The notes under the pieces were generated by a model. That model made no database searches. It was not told the DNA's origin and saw nothing but the letters and a program-made list of their open reading frames with translations. 64,000 nucleotides of DNA from Deltaproteobacteria bacterium. Its GTDB lineage: Bacteria > Myxococcota > B64-G9. Numbering within the stretch: position 1 is the stretch's first letter; the number at the start of each line of letters is the position of its first letter. Positions 9,753 to 18,789 of this stretch are shown one piece after another. The stretch is taken from contig JAFCZJ010000005.1 in NCBI GenBank assembly GCA_019314375.1, positions 22,098-86,097 of the forward strand, given 5' to 3'. The position numbers were made by a program, and so were the translations under genes.

Positions 9753-10481
9753 CTAAAAGGCATAACACACGCCGAGACGGAACATGACGACGTGGACAAA
9801 GTCCTCGAGCATCTTGTCTTCCACGGTCGTGCCCGAAGGTTTGTGTTGGGCATCGTATTTGTCGTAGATGAATTGGTCACGGATTTCCACCCGGAGACTC
9901 CAGTCCTCGACGAAGTGCAGGCGCAGTCCGCCGCCGAAATAGACCATGGGTTGGAAACCCGCATCCACTTTGATTTTTTGGTAGGTCCCGCCAGACCAAT
10001 TCAATTCGGAGTAATTGTAGTGCGCAATTCCCGCCCCGCCCACCAGGTATAGGTGGAAGCTGACGGCAAGCTCAGCCGACAGGTTGAGCTTGCCGTAGAG
10101 AGGATTGAGCACGAAGCCGGCCGTGGACCAAAAGTCGAAATATTTCAGATCGGTCAGCGGCAGGCGTTGGATGCCGTCCAGGTTCTCGGCGGTGCCTAAG
10201 ATCTCGTCTAACAGTTTTCGATCCCCGTTGATGAAGGCATAGCCGATATCCAACTCCAGACCGATGTAATCGTTGAAGTAGTACGCTACACCGGCCGAGG
10301 TCCCGATATGCCGAGTATACTTATCGAAGGTCGAGAGGGATGGCGTAAGCATGATCTCCAGCCGTCCATCCATGTTGTAGAGTTGGTTTGCCACGGTCAG
10401 GCCGTCCGCCCGGCTTGTGGCCGGTGCCGCCAGGACCAGGCAACATAACAAGAATTTGGGTAGAATCCGCAGGTTTCGCAT
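9753..10481 (-). CDS. outer-membrane beta-barrel protein, GltA/GltB-like (first gene of operon)
   Basis: 242 residues from MRNLRILPKF at 10481, with GGAGAATACCGGAAC upstream; the frame is open back to 10559 but that part overlaps the promoter. The signal peptide ends near ATSRADG. Strands such as GVAYYFNDYIGLELDIGYAF, NLSAELAVSFHLYLVGGAGI and WSLRVEIRDQFIY, with a terminal FRLGVCYAF, indicate an eight-stranded-type barrel with the terminal aromatic residue used for outer-membrane insertion. It is a tandem paralog of the next gene and leads the Glt-like operon behind the candidate promoter at 10538-10565. Confidence 0.8.
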   Translation of the reverse strand: MRNLRILPKFLLCCLVLAAPATSRADGLTVANQLYNMDGRLEIMLTPSLSTFDKYTRHIGTSAGVAYYFNDYIGLELDIGYAFINGDRKLLDEILGTAENLDGIQRLPLTDLKYFDFWSTAGFVLNPLYGKLNLSAELAVSFHLYLVGGAGIAHYNYSELNWSGGTYQKIKVDAGFQPMVYFGGGLRLHFVEDWSLRVEIRDQFIYDKYDAQHKPSGTTVEDKMLEDFVHVVMFRLGVCYAF

Positions 10482-10537
10482 GTTCCGGTATTCTCCGCTG
10501 CGCGTGGGTGAAGTGAACAATCTCATGGTCGAAATTG

Positions 10538-10565
10538 TGTATAATAGAGGCCCTGCCAACGCAAG
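10538..10565 (-). promoter_or_regulatory. candidate sigma-70 promoter of the first Glt-like operon
   Basis: On the minus strand CTTGCG and TATACA are separated by 16 bases, and the -10 ends about 57 bases before the first barrel gene's ATG. The rest of the 190-base gap between that gene and rplC (10482-10671) holds nothing else I can name. The -35 is weak, so this is tentative. Confidence 0.4.
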
Positions 10566-10671
10566 GAAATTCTTTGTTTCCTTAGTGCTTATCCTACAGC
10601 TCGCACAGATTCACACAAAGGATCACAGGGGGGTTGAAGGGGGGTACAAGAGGACAGCAGGGTCAAAAATT

Positions 10672-11343
10672 CTATTTCAGAAGAGCCTTCTTTTTGGCGC
10701 TACGCTGCTTTTTGACGGCTTTTTGCACCATCACCAGCCCGTTTTTGGCACCAGGGATAGCGCCCTTGATGAGTAGGAGGTTGCGCTCGGTGTCCACCTT
10801 GAGCAGACGCAGGTTTTGGATGGTCACCCGCTTGTTGCCCATCTGACCAGGCAAGCGGCGACCCTTCCAGACCTTGCCGGGGAACTCGCAGTTGCCGATG
10901 GAGCCCGGATGGCGCATGTTTTCGTGGGTGCCGCGTGTCGCGGTGCCACCAGCCATGCCGTACTTTTTGACGACACCCTGAAATCCGCGACCCTTGCTGA
11001 CGGCCACGACATCGACGAAATCCCCATCTTCGAAAATGGACACGGTGATCTGATCACCGATTTTATACGCATCCACTTCTTCAGGGGTCATGCGCACCTC
11101 GCGCAGATAGCGCTGGGTTTTCAGATCGAGACGCTCAAAGGTACCCAGCCTGGGCTTGTTGAGTTTGCGGCCCGGGATTTCTTCGAAGCCAATTTGAATC
11201 GCGCTATATTTGTGCTTGGCGGGGGTACGCTTCTGCACCACAATGTTCGGCGAAGCAGCCAGCACGGTCACCGGAATTCGGTGTCCGACATCGTCAAAGA
11301 TTTGCGTCATACCCAATTTCTTTCCAAGAATTGCTCTAGACAT
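10672..11343 (-). CDS. rplC: 50S ribosomal protein L3, encoded alone
   Basis: 223 residues, full length for bacterial L3. MSRAILGKKLGMTQIF at the N-terminus, the loop FQGVVKKYGMAGG, the block RGTHENMRHPGSIG and GKRRLPGQMGNKRVT-like residues near the C-terminus are diagnostic. L3 binds 23S rRNA early in assembly, and its loop reaches toward the peptidyl-transferase centre. AAGGAG lies upstream of the start and a good promoter at 11431-11458. Oddly, none of its usual S10-operon partners (rpsJ, rplD, rplW, rplB) is adjacent: on one side is an envelope operon, on the other a lipoprotein gene. Confidence 0.97.
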   Translation of the reverse strand: MSRAILGKKLGMTQIFDDVGHRIPVTVLAASPNIVVQKRTPAKHKYSAIQIGFEEIPGRKLNKPRLGTFERLDLKTQRYLREVRMTPEEVDAYKIGDQITVSIFEDGDFVDVVAVSKGRGFQGVVKKYGMAGGTATRGTHENMRHPGSIGNCEFPGKVWKGRRLPGQMGNKRVTIQNLRLLKVDTERNLLLIKGAIPGAKNGLVMVQKAVKKQRSAKKKALLK

Positions 11344-11430
11344 CTCAAATGCTCCTTCGTGTGCTTTTGTGCCTGCACTTACCAGTTTTCGCGCCGGTCC
11401 TTCATGAGACCGAAGCCCAGCGAGCGTGGA

Positions 11431-11458
11431 ATTATATTCAGAAGCAATAGGAAATCAA
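11431..11458 (-). promoter_or_regulatory. strong sigma-70-like promoter of rplC
   Basis: Minus-strand TTGATT, 16-base spacer, perfect TATAAT; the -10 ends 87 bases before the rplC start codon. It gives the isolated ribosomal gene its own transcription signal. Confidence 0.6.
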
Positions 11459-11488
11459 GCTTTTTTTGAGTTTTCCTTCAGATTTCCT

Positions 11489-13090
11489 TTAGTTCGCATC
11501 CGGGATTGAGTCCCAAATGGGCAGGACTTCCAAACGAAGGCTGAGTTGTTCCTCGGGCATCGAACTGGGCGCCTGAATCAGCCAAACCTCCACACCCCGC
11601 TGGAAATAGATTTCCTGCATCCTTCCCCTAGCCGCCCCTTTAAGCCACCAGGCCTGAACGTCTCCAATTTCTTTCAGGATAACCCCCATATCATAATTGA
11701 CTTTTTTCTTTCGAAGTTCGGTCTGGATATGCACCTGGCGGGGGTTCACCCAGGCTTGCTCAAAAGCCTGGGTCGCCCTGGCCTCGTCGCCCAGATCAAC
11801 CCATGTCATTTGCCAGGCCTGACCGCTCTTGCTGTTGCGGTATCCGACTGAATGCACATCATTATTTTCCTTTTGATGATTCATCCATGGCTGATTTCGG
11901 TGCTTTCGATAACGATGACTCAGTGGCTGGCTCCCGAGTGAGCGCAGTTCTTCTCCTTCCGCGATGGCTTCTGGCAGTTTGGACCAGAAAGAGGCCATCC
12001 GAAGGTCGTAGGTCAGACCCGTGGGTTCGGCAAGGCTGTCGACAGTGATAAGCCTTTCGAGCAAGTCCGAGTCATTAAAGATCATCATCCAGAGACGCTT
12101 GCCATCCGGCCCAAGGCACATCCAGGCTGTCATCGAGCCGCCTTCCTTGATTGCCCGGTGTTTTGATCCCAAGTGGATGTGTTCGACAACCCAGAGTTTC
12201 ATCTTGCCCCAAGGCATGAGCCTGCTTGCATGTACCGGCAACTCTTTGAGCACCAGCGGCGCTTTGGGCTTTTTGATGGGCACCTTTTTCCGGCGGCGCT
12301 TTGTCCTGCGTTTACTCCTGCGTTTGCGTTTGCGCTTGCGTTTGCGCTTGTGCTTGAGCTTGGCTTTCGCTTCGGCTTCCAGTGCCTCTTCTGATATGGG
12401 CTCTACCACGAATTTCAGCAACCAATTATAGGCCGATTTGATCTGCTCGGGGGAGGCTGGCTCCTCGAATCGACCAGCAAGCCAAAGGACCTGTCCATCA
12501 CCTTCGCCATCAGTGTTGTATTGTGCCTCGGCGGTGCCGGCAAAACCCAACTTGCCAAAACCCTTCGACAGACGGGGCGGGGACAGGCGCCCAGGGGGCA
12601 CGGGTATGCCCCTCAATCCTTTCGGATCTTCTGTGATCAAAAATCGATGCAAGCGATCCTGGCCCGGGGTTGGCAGGAGGCGGGCCATGTTTTCGATGGC
12701 CTCCAGCCCTTCTGGACTTGTTGCTGAGGCACTCTTCTCTTCATCGAGAAGAGTATAAGCACGGAAGTCCAGTACCTCGAGTCGATTCCCCAGACCCCCG
12801 CTAAGTTGTTTGCTCCGGGAACGCGCTTCTCCTTTCGAGGAAAAGCCACAGAGCGTCACCCGATGCAATACCCCCTGCCCCTTCTTGCTCAGACTCAAGG
12901 CAATCGCTCGCTCAAATTGCTTGCCTTGGTTCTGATATTGCTCTGCTCGCTTGGCCGCAACCGCCGCTGAAGGACTCCTCTCCAGCACGATGAAGTAGGG
13001 CGATTTCTCATCCGGACCTGATTTTTGGCAGGCCATCAACAGGCCGGTGATGCATAGCGTGATGGCCAGGCCCATTGCCGCACGGGCCAT
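11489..13090 (-). CDS. lipoprotein with a highly basic internal tract, unknown function
   Basis: 533 residues from MARAAMGL; GGGAGGTAAGC with good spacing overlaps the upstream gene's stop. The signal peptide ends in a lipobox (LLMAC). Residues 30-105 (PYFIVLERSPSAAVAAKRAE, RVTLCGFSSKGEARSRSKQL) have the beta-alpha look of a SPOR-like domain, the fold that binds denuded peptidoglycan; this is a weak assignment. Residues about 243-273 are nearly all Lys/Arg. The C-terminal half (MTAWMCLGPDGKRLWMMIF and on) is not recognised. It is the last gene of the kinase operon. Inference: cell-envelope protein. Confidence 0.7.
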   Translation of the reverse strand: MARAAMGLAITLCITGLLMACQKSGPDEKSPYFIVLERSPSAAVAAKRAEQYQNQGKQFERAIALSLSKKGQGVLHRVTLCGFSSKGEARSRSKQLSGGLGNRLEVLDFRAYTLLDEEKSASATSPEGLEAIENMARLLPTPGQDRLHRFLITEDPKGLRGIPVPPGRLSPPRLSKGFGKLGFAGTAEAQYNTDGEGDGQVLWLAGRFEEPASPEQIKSAYNWLLKFVVEPISEEALEAEAKAKLKHKRKRKRKRKRRSKRRTKRRRKKVPIKKPKAPLVLKELPVHASRLMPWGKMKLWVVEHIHLGSKHRAIKEGGSMTAWMCLGPDGKRLWMMIFNDSDLLERLITVDSLAEPTGLTYDLRMASFWSKLPEAIAEGEELRSLGSQPLSHRYRKHRNQPWMNHQKENNDVHSVGYRNSKSGQAWQMTWVDLGDEARATQAFEQAWVNPRQVHIQTELRKKKVNYDMGVILKEIGDVQAWWLKGAARGRMQEIYFQRGVEVWLIQAPSSMPEEQLSLRLEVLPIWDSIPDAN

Positions 13091-13092
13091 GC

Positions 13093-13899
13093 TTACCTCC
13101 CCTGCAGGCTGTCGATGAGAGCGGCGACCTTGTCCAAGTCTTGATAGTATTTGCTGAGCACGGAATGCTTGATTTTTTTGTCGTAGAGATCTTCCCCGAC
13201 ATCGGCCAGCACGTCTTTTAGATGCATCTGGCTTCGCTTGATATCGGATTCTTTCTCCAGCATTTGTTTCTCAAGTTCCTCCCGCAAACTGCCTGAATCC
13301 TTCGCGCCTTTACTCTTCTCTTCGTATTCGGCAATCTGCTTTTTCAGTTCCTCTACATCTTTGTCCAGTTGCTTGGCTGGATTTTCGTATTGCTTGATTT
13401 CTTTTTTCATATTCCGCAAGGCCTTCTTGCGCTTAAGTATCTCGATTTTGATGCGCTTGACATTTGTCTGGTAATCATTGGCCTTGTCGAATTCTTCTCG
13501 CTCTTTATAGCGTTTCACTTTGTCCATCTCATCGCGCAAGCCCTTCTCCACGAATTTGATATCGTATTCGGCACCCGCGAGTTTGGACCGCAATGGGCTG
13601 GCTTTGCCCTTCTTGGCATCCCGCTTCCCCGTTTTGATGCGCAATTCTTCTTTGATTTGGGCCATCTCTTCTTCCTGGTTTTCCTTGGCCTGCCCCGTGT
13701 CTTCAATCGTCCGTTTGATTTCCGATTCCAGCATTTCCAATTCAAACTTGCGATCGCCAAGGGCTTCTTTGGCGCGAAGGTACTTTTTGTGAATTGTCGG
13801 ATCCGCCTTGTCGAGTTCGTCGACCATCTCCGCGCGGGTTCCCAATTCTCTAAGAAGTCTTTCGTAGGCGATCTGGGCTTTTTCGAGTTTGGTGGCCAT
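13093..13899 (-). CDS. coiled-coil protein in kinase operon
   Basis: 268 residues from MATKLEKAQ at 13899, behind GGAGGGTG. Almost the whole chain is charged heptad-like helix (FELEMLESEIKRTIEDTG, VEELKKQIAEYEEKSKG), with no signal peptide or membrane segment, so it should be a cytoplasmic coiled coil. It starts 26 bases after the kinase stop, and its own stop is two bases from the next ATG, so translation is probably coupled. Function unknown; a scaffold or kinase substrate is possible. Confidence 0.8.
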   Translation of the reverse strand: MATKLEKAQIAYERLLRELGTRAEMVDELDKADPTIHKKYLRAKEALGDRKFELEMLESEIKRTIEDTGQAKENQEEEMAQIKEELRIKTGKRDAKKGKASPLRSKLAGAEYDIKFVEKGLRDEMDKVKRYKEREEFDKANDYQTNVKRIKIEILKRKKALRNMKKEIKQYENPAKQLDKDVEELKKQIAEYEEKSKGAKDSGSLREELEKQMLEKESDIKRSQMHLKDVLADVGEDLYDKKIKHSVLSKYYQDLDKVAALIDSLQGR

Positions 13900-13925
13900 A
13901 AGGGACACCCTCCATGTCATTCGAC

Positions 13926-15437
13926 TTATTTAAAACTATCGGCAGTCCAGTCCTGGAAAACCTGGATCTCCATCTTCTTGCCGCTGGCTTCCCAGTCTGC
14001 AGGCAGGACCATGCGTGAGTGGGGCGTGTATCCCTCCATGGTCATCACCAGTTCATATTCCTTTGCGGGGTTTATGTTGCGAATTCGCATGTTGGTCGTG
14101 CCTTGTTTCTGATTGCCGAAATAAACGGCGGCACCACTGGGCCTGGACCGGATGTACAGAGTGCCCAGTTCTTTTTGCGCCAGGCGCTCGGCACTCTCGT
14201 CGACCACGTTGCCGATGGTAGAAAAGATCCTTGCGATCTCCTGGCGATAAATCAGCCCGCCGGCGACCAGCACCGTCAGTACCACCAAGGTGATCATCCA
14301 CCTGATGCGTCGACCGGCACGCATATAGCTGAAGTCGTCATCAAGTTCGCCGTCTTCCAGAAGCATCAAATTCTGGTCGGCGGATTGCTGGGCCGCGGCA
14401 AGAAGAGAGTCAGGAGCAACCGGCGCTTGGACCGATGCTGGGGGTTGAGCCATTTGGGGTTGTACAACAGGCGCAGGAGGTTCCGAGGCCCTTAATGCTA
14501 TGCTCTCCTGAATCTCCTCGGCGAATACCTTTTTCATATACAGAGACAAGGTCTGGGATGAAGGCACATCGCGCAGGCTGAACAGCAAGCGTGACAATTC
14601 CGTACGCATTTCCCCGGCTGTCTGGAAGCGAGCAGCCGGGTCCCGAGCCAGGGCTTTGAAAAGAATGGCGTCCAGCCGCGGGGGCAAGGCCGGGTTGACC
14701 GAGCTGGGGGTGGGCACGTCCGCCCGCTTGACCCGGTCGATGACCACCGCGTCATTTTCAGCAAAGAAGAGCCGCTCCAGGGTCAACATTTCATAAAGGA
14801 GAATGCCGACCGCGAAGATGTCACTACGGGCATCAACAGCTTCGCCGCAGGCTTGTTCCGGGGACATGTACCCAAACTTGCCCTTGATCACCCCGGCCCG
14901 GGTTTCGTGTACTTTGGTCGCTGCTCGGGCAATACCAAAGTCCACCACCTTCACCTCACCCTCATAAGAGATGAGGATGTTCTGTGGTGAGACATCACGA
15001 TGGACAATGCCCACTGGCCGGCCGGCATCGTCGGTCTTTCGGTGTGCATAATCCAAACCAGCAAGCATTTCCGAGGCGACATAAAGGCCATGGGGTATCG
15101 ACAAGGGCACATTCAGTTCGATGGTTTGGTCTAAGACTTCACCCAAGTTTTTGCCATCGATCCAGTCCATGGCGATGAAGTAAATGCCGTCGATTTGGCC
15201 CAACTCGAATACCGGGACGATGTTGCCGTGGTTCAAAGAAACCGTGATCTTGGCTTCGTCGATGAACATCTGGATGAACTCGCGTTGCTTGGCGTATTGG
15301 GGAAGGATCTGCTTGACCACCAGGTTCTTTTCAAAACCATCTACGCCATGCATTTTGGCCCGAAAAATCTCGGCCATACCGCCGACTGCCACTCGCTCGT
15401 GGAGTATGTATTTACCAAAAGGCTGGGGGTTTTGCAT
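13926..15437 (-). CDS. transmembrane Ser/Thr protein kinase with PEGA domain
   Basis: 503 residues from MQNPQPFGKYIL at 15437 (AAAGAGGTG upstream). Kinase motifs are complete: Gly-loop VAVGGMAEIF (16-25), Lys42, Glu61, HRD at 146-148 with N153, DFG at 166-168, and APE-like SPEQACG. After a Pro/Ala-rich linker, one membrane helix (WMITLVVLTVLVAGGLIY, near 385-405) leads to an extracytoplasmic PEGA domain (GTLYIRSRPSGAAVYFG). This architecture is typical of myxobacterial Pkn kinases. It is the first gene of a three-gene operon. The FHA protein at the window start is a possible reader of such phosphorylation, but this is only inference. Confidence 0.95.
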   Translation of the reverse strand: MQNPQPFGKYILHERVAVGGMAEIFRAKMHGVDGFEKNLVVKQILPQYAKQREFIQMFIDEAKITVSLNHGNIVPVFELGQIDGIYFIAMDWIDGKNLGEVLDQTIELNVPLSIPHGLYVASEMLAGLDYAHRKTDDAGRPVGIVHRDVSPQNILISYEGEVKVVDFGIARAATKVHETRAGVIKGKFGYMSPEQACGEAVDARSDIFAVGILLYEMLTLERLFFAENDAVVIDRVKRADVPTPSSVNPALPPRLDAILFKALARDPAARFQTAGEMRTELSRLLFSLRDVPSSQTLSLYMKKVFAEEIQESIALRASEPPAPVVQPQMAQPPASVQAPVAPDSLLAAAQQSADQNLMLLEDGELDDDFSYMRAGRRIRWMITLVVLTVLVAGGLIYRQEIARIFSTIGNVVDESAERLAQKELGTLYIRSRPSGAAVYFGNQKQGTTNMRIRNINPAKEYELVMTMEGYTPHSRMVLPADWEASGKKMEIQVFQDWTADSFK

Positions 15438-15477
15438 CGACGGCTGCACCTCTTTCGCAGTGTCAAAACGGCTTGAA

Positions 15478-15506
15478 AGATAACAGGCACAGGTGTGGGC
15501 CGTCAA
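15478..15506 (-). promoter_or_regulatory. candidate promoter of the kinase operon
   Basis: Minus-strand TTGACG, 17-base spacer, TTATCT; start of transcription is expected about 34 bases before the kinase ATG. The gene at 15587 is transcribed divergently from the same 150-base gap. Confidence 0.5.
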
Positions 15507-15586
15507 GCGCATCTGCTGCTAAGCAGGTCAGATTCTTGCACTTTGCCCCCCTTCAGACTACGATTAATTGACGGGAAGTGAAAGAC

Positions 15587-16597
15587 ATGAGCAGCGGGCC
15601 CAAGAAACCCCGATACATCGTGCCCAGAAAAACTGGGAAGAAGCGGAAGCCCACCGATTCTACCCGCATGGCGCCCAATCCAGGCAAACCGCAGGCTCTC
15701 CCCACGATCGAAGATGATTTTGATCTGGATATCGACATCACGGATTGGGGAAATGCGCCACCTCCTCCCCTGGCCGAAGCCGATCCCGAGCAGGTTCCGG
15801 ACGTCTCTGATTTTTTCGGAGATGAGGACGAAGCGACCGTGGAGCTCTCCGCTTTCCAGGACCAGCAAGCGAGCGAGCGGGGCACCCGGGCTGAGCCCGT
15901 GCGTAAACCCGGGCCGAAAGCCAGAAGCGAGCCGGAAGAGTATCAACTTGAAGCCCCCCTTCAATCAGAAGACCTCCAGCCCTTGTACCGGCCGGCCATC
16001 GGCGCGGAAGGAGTCATCGCCGAACCCGTCGAGACCCTGTCCACACCGGATATGTCCGATCGCTCGGCGCCCAAAGGGGGGCGGCTGAAACGGGGCGGTC
16101 TTTTTGATGATCTTTCTGAAGAGAAGTCCATGAAGACCGTGTCGGTGGCCCCAGCACCGAAAAGGCCACCCAATCCCCAAACCACGCCACCGCCGGTGAA
16201 GCTTTCTTCCAAGAAACCGAAGCGCAAGGGTCGTTTCAGCACTGGACTAACAGCCGGCATGCAGCCTCTGGACCTGAGTCGCTTCGGCGGCGGGTCCTTG
16301 CCTGAAAAGAACCAACAAAAGATCACCCCACGCAGCTTCGACGATCGACCTGATGATCTTCTTCCCATGGCTCATGCCAGGCGGGTTCGACGTCGACGCA
16401 TCGGTCTGCAAGAGGTCTTGCTGCTGTTTTTGATCCTCATGCTGGGTCTGGGCGTATGGGTGGGCTACAAGATCTACCGCAGCCACCAATTCGAAAAAGA
16501 GGCAGCGGCCATGGATGTAAGTCGAGAGCAGTTTCAAAAATTGAAAGATGACGTCATCAAAAGCAACAAGCCAAAAAAAGAAATGGATGCGCCATAG
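15587..16597 (+). CDS. acidic protein with one C-terminal membrane helix
   Basis: 336 residues from MSSGPKKPRY; a GTG at 15578 would add three residues, and neither has a clear ribosome site. Basic N-terminus, then a long acidic, Pro-rich and probably disordered region (EDDFDLDIDITDWG). Near 265-290 a basic anchor (RRVRRRRIG) precedes one helix (LLLFLILMLGLGVWVGYKIY), leaving about 45 charged residues outside. Divergent from the kinase operon. Not recognised. The N-terminal part is probably cytoplasmic and could be a kinase or FHA partner, which is a guess. Confidence 0.75.
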   Translation: MSSGPKKPRYIVPRKTGKKRKPTDSTRMAPNPGKPQALPTIEDDFDLDIDITDWGNAPPPPLAEADPEQVPDVSDFFGDEDEATVELSAFQDQQASERGTRAEPVRKPGPKARSEPEEYQLEAPLQSEDLQPLYRPAIGAEGVIAEPVETLSTPDMSDRSAPKGGRLKRGGLFDDLSEEKSMKTVSVAPAPKRPPNPQTTPPPVKLSSKKPKRKGRFSTGLTAGMQPLDLSRFGGGSLPEKNQQKITPRSFDDRPDDLLPMAHARRVRRRRIGLQEVLLLFLILMLGLGVWVGYKIYRSHQFEKEAAAMDVSREQFQKLKDDVIKSNKPKKEMDAP

Positions 16598-16614
16598 TAT
16601 CCACTACAAAAAGA

Positions 16615-18048
16615 TTATGGTGCCGACTTGAGCTTGCTGGTGACACTGTAGGCCCAAACCGCGCCCATCAGACCCCCCAGTGTTCGACTGACCAGTGGTC
16701 CTCCACTACCAAACAGCCCGAAGAAAAAACCACCCAAGATCGCGCCAAGCAGCCTTCCGCTTGATGAACCGATGCCGTAAGCCCAGGCGCTGCTCAGTGC
16801 GGCCTTCCAAGGCTTTGCCGCGCCGATGACCTTGGCCTGTTTGCGCCGCAGCAAGATCCATTCCGCCAGGCCCAGTAGCAAGGCTGCAATCGGAATCGCC
16901 AGGAAAGGCATGAAGGGATGCAGCAAGCCTTCGAACAACCAGGCAAGGGTCAAAGGGCCTCGGGCCAGGTTTTTCAGACCCCCGGTGTGCAAAGCAAGAA
17001 AGCTGCCCAAGGCTGCGCCGATATACATCCAGGAAAAGTAGCCCAAAGAAGCGCCCCAGAGTGCCGAACCCACCTCGCTACGCGCCAGCAAGTGGCCCAG
17101 GGCCGCGCCGGCAGAAGCCAAAATGGCCGTGTGTAACGACAGGCGCGCGGCGGCACTCCAGCGATTGTCTACGATTTCCGGCGCAGGTCCTTTCTTTTGC
17201 CGGCGCGGGCCGGCGGCAGCAAGCGCCGCGGCGACCACCAACAGGGCCCCCGACATGCGCAAGATCGAGCCCAGCGCAACCATGATGGTGTTTGCTTCAT
17301 GGAAGGCCTGCATCGCTGACAAAATTCCATAAGCCTCCATCGCCGCCACCATGCCGAAAACCATGCCGAGGGACCGGGGAATGCGCTGCCAGTTCGGGTC
17401 CAGCGGGAAGCGAACCCGACATGACTCCGCCCTGCCCGCGGCCTCTTGGAGAGCTGGTTCAAATGCCGTCCAGAGTCTGGCCACCAGAAACAAAACAACG
17501 AATGCCACCACCATCTTGGGCAGCCATCCAGGCCCGCCCATCAGTTCGAAGGCCAAAAGGTCGACCATAAAAGTCATCAGAGCGATGCCGATGATGCAGG
17601 TCGTTACGGCCAGGCCACATAGCAATACGAAACGGCTTCGAGCAGAGCCAGCCGAAACCCGAAGGGACCCCGCACAAATATTTCCTTTGCAAGCGTCTAC
17701 CAGAGCCCAGTTTCCTGTCCGGTCAGGCTCACCGAAGACCCAGAATGGAGCAAAGAGGATCTTGTCGCCGTTTTTGATTTCCAGGGCCTGCCCCTGGCGG
17801 GCTGGTGGTTCGCCGGAGCACGCTCTCTTGCGAACCGTCTGTGCCGGCATGGACAGCGTGGAAAGAAGTGGATGATCGTCTGAATCCAGTGCTGCTTTGC
17901 GTTGACTCAGGTTGAAAGGCACCCAAATGAGCTTGGCCTTTAATCCCTCAATCTCTTCGTCGAAAGCCTGGGCCCAGTCCAGCCGGAGCAGGCGCCTGCG
18001 GGCCGCATTCTCGGCCAGGGCCACGGGGCTGTGTAGAGAACTTGTCAC
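16615..18048 (-). CDS. multi-pass membrane protein of unknown function
   Basis: 477 residues. The first 130 are soluble (LIWVPFNLSQRKAALD, GDKILFAPFWVFGEPDRTGN). About eight to nine hydrophobic helices follow (VLLCGLAVTTCIIGIALMTF, MVVAFVVLFLVARLW, FLAIPIAALLLGLAEWILL, and a Gly-rich GGFFFGLFGSGG near the end). The ATG overlaps the stop of the upstream gene by four bases, so the two are translationally coupled. No family recognised. Confidence 0.75.
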   Translation of the reverse strand: MTSSLHSPVALAENAARRRLLRLDWAQAFDEEIEGLKAKLIWVPFNLSQRKAALDSDDHPLLSTLSMPAQTVRKRACSGEPPARQGQALEIKNGDKILFAPFWVFGEPDRTGNWALVDACKGNICAGSLRVSAGSARSRFVLLCGLAVTTCIIGIALMTFMVDLLAFELMGGPGWLPKMVVAFVVLFLVARLWTAFEPALQEAAGRAESCRVRFPLDPNWQRIPRSLGMVFGMVAAMEAYGILSAMQAFHEANTIMVALGSILRMSGALLVVAAALAAAGPRRQKKGPAPEIVDNRWSAAARLSLHTAILASAGAALGHLLARSEVGSALWGASLGYFSWMYIGAALGSFLALHTGGLKNLARGPLTLAWLFEGLLHPFMPFLAIPIAALLLGLAEWILLRRKQAKVIGAAKPWKAALSSAWAYGIGSSSGRLLGAILGGFFFGLFGSGGPLVSRTLGGLMGAVWAYSVTSKLKSAP

Positions 18049-18758
18049 TTGCCCATGCCGCCCAGCAGAATGCCGAAGCCATCACCGCCCATGCCGAAAA
18101 AGACCAGCGACCAAGCCACGGACAGGAAGATCAAAATAGACAGCATCGTACGCAGGACAGGGTTCTGCCGGAGCAAAGGAGTCCTTTTTAGCAAGTTCTT
18201 GAGTCCCAGAACAAAACGATGCGCGGTGGCAGCAAGGGCCATGCCGGTCCAGCCTTTCCAGCGCCAGGCGGAGAAGAGCAAGCCCAGCAAAGCAAAGGCG
18301 GCAAACAACAAGGCCTCTTTCCACAGTGGCTGTATGATCAGATGCTCTGTTTTTTCGGACAGCATCAATCCGCGTTGCATGGCCATGACTTTTCTGTTGG
18401 CCTGCATGTGGCAAAAAACCGAGGCTGAATTGCTTTCATAAGAAGGATGCTCTTTCTGGCATCGTTTGATCAGGATCGCCAAGGTCGTCATGCGTTCATT
18501 GTACAATTGCTGGGTTGAGGCCTTGGGGTCCAGATCCGAGGACCTCAGAAACCTGTGCGGTCCGTACACCGGCAACGATTCCAGCTCTGCATGTCCACGA
18601 GGCGTCTTGGGCGGAAGCCTGCGCGCATAGTCACGCTGAACTTTCTCCCACATCGCATGAATCTTATCTTGTTCGGAGACCTGCCCCTGGCCGCAGGTGC
18701 ACAGCAGTAACAGGCTGGCCAGCAGAAGAACCAATCTTCTCATCATGTAGGCAGTCAT
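18045..18758 (-). CDS. exported membrane protein of unknown function
   Basis: About 237 residues if it starts at MTAYMMRRLV (18758); ATGs at 18746 and 18743 are alternatives. A signal peptide (LVLLLASLLLLCTCGQG) may be a lipoprotein signal with a poor lipobox. The middle is soluble with scattered Cys (CQKEHPSYESNSASVFC), and two C-terminal helices (LLFAAFALLGLLFSAWRW, MLSILIFLSVAWSLVFFG) are followed by a Gly-rich end. It lies 31 bases downstream of the amylase gene and overlaps the following membrane-protein gene by four bases. Confidence 0.7.
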   Translation of the reverse strand: MTAYMMRRLVLLLASLLLLCTCGQGQVSEQDKIHAMWEKVQRDYARRLPPKTPRGHAELESLPVYGPHRFLRSSDLDPKASTQQLYNERMTTLAILIKRCQKEHPSYESNSASVFCHMQANRKVMAMQRGLMLSEKTEHLIIQPLWKEALLFAAFALLGLLFSAWRWKGWTGMALAATAHRFVLGLKNLLKRTPLLRQNPVLRTMLSILIFLSVAWSLVFFGMGGDGFGILLGGMGK

Positions 18759-18789
18759 GAAGACATTCAATAACACAGATTCTGTTGCT

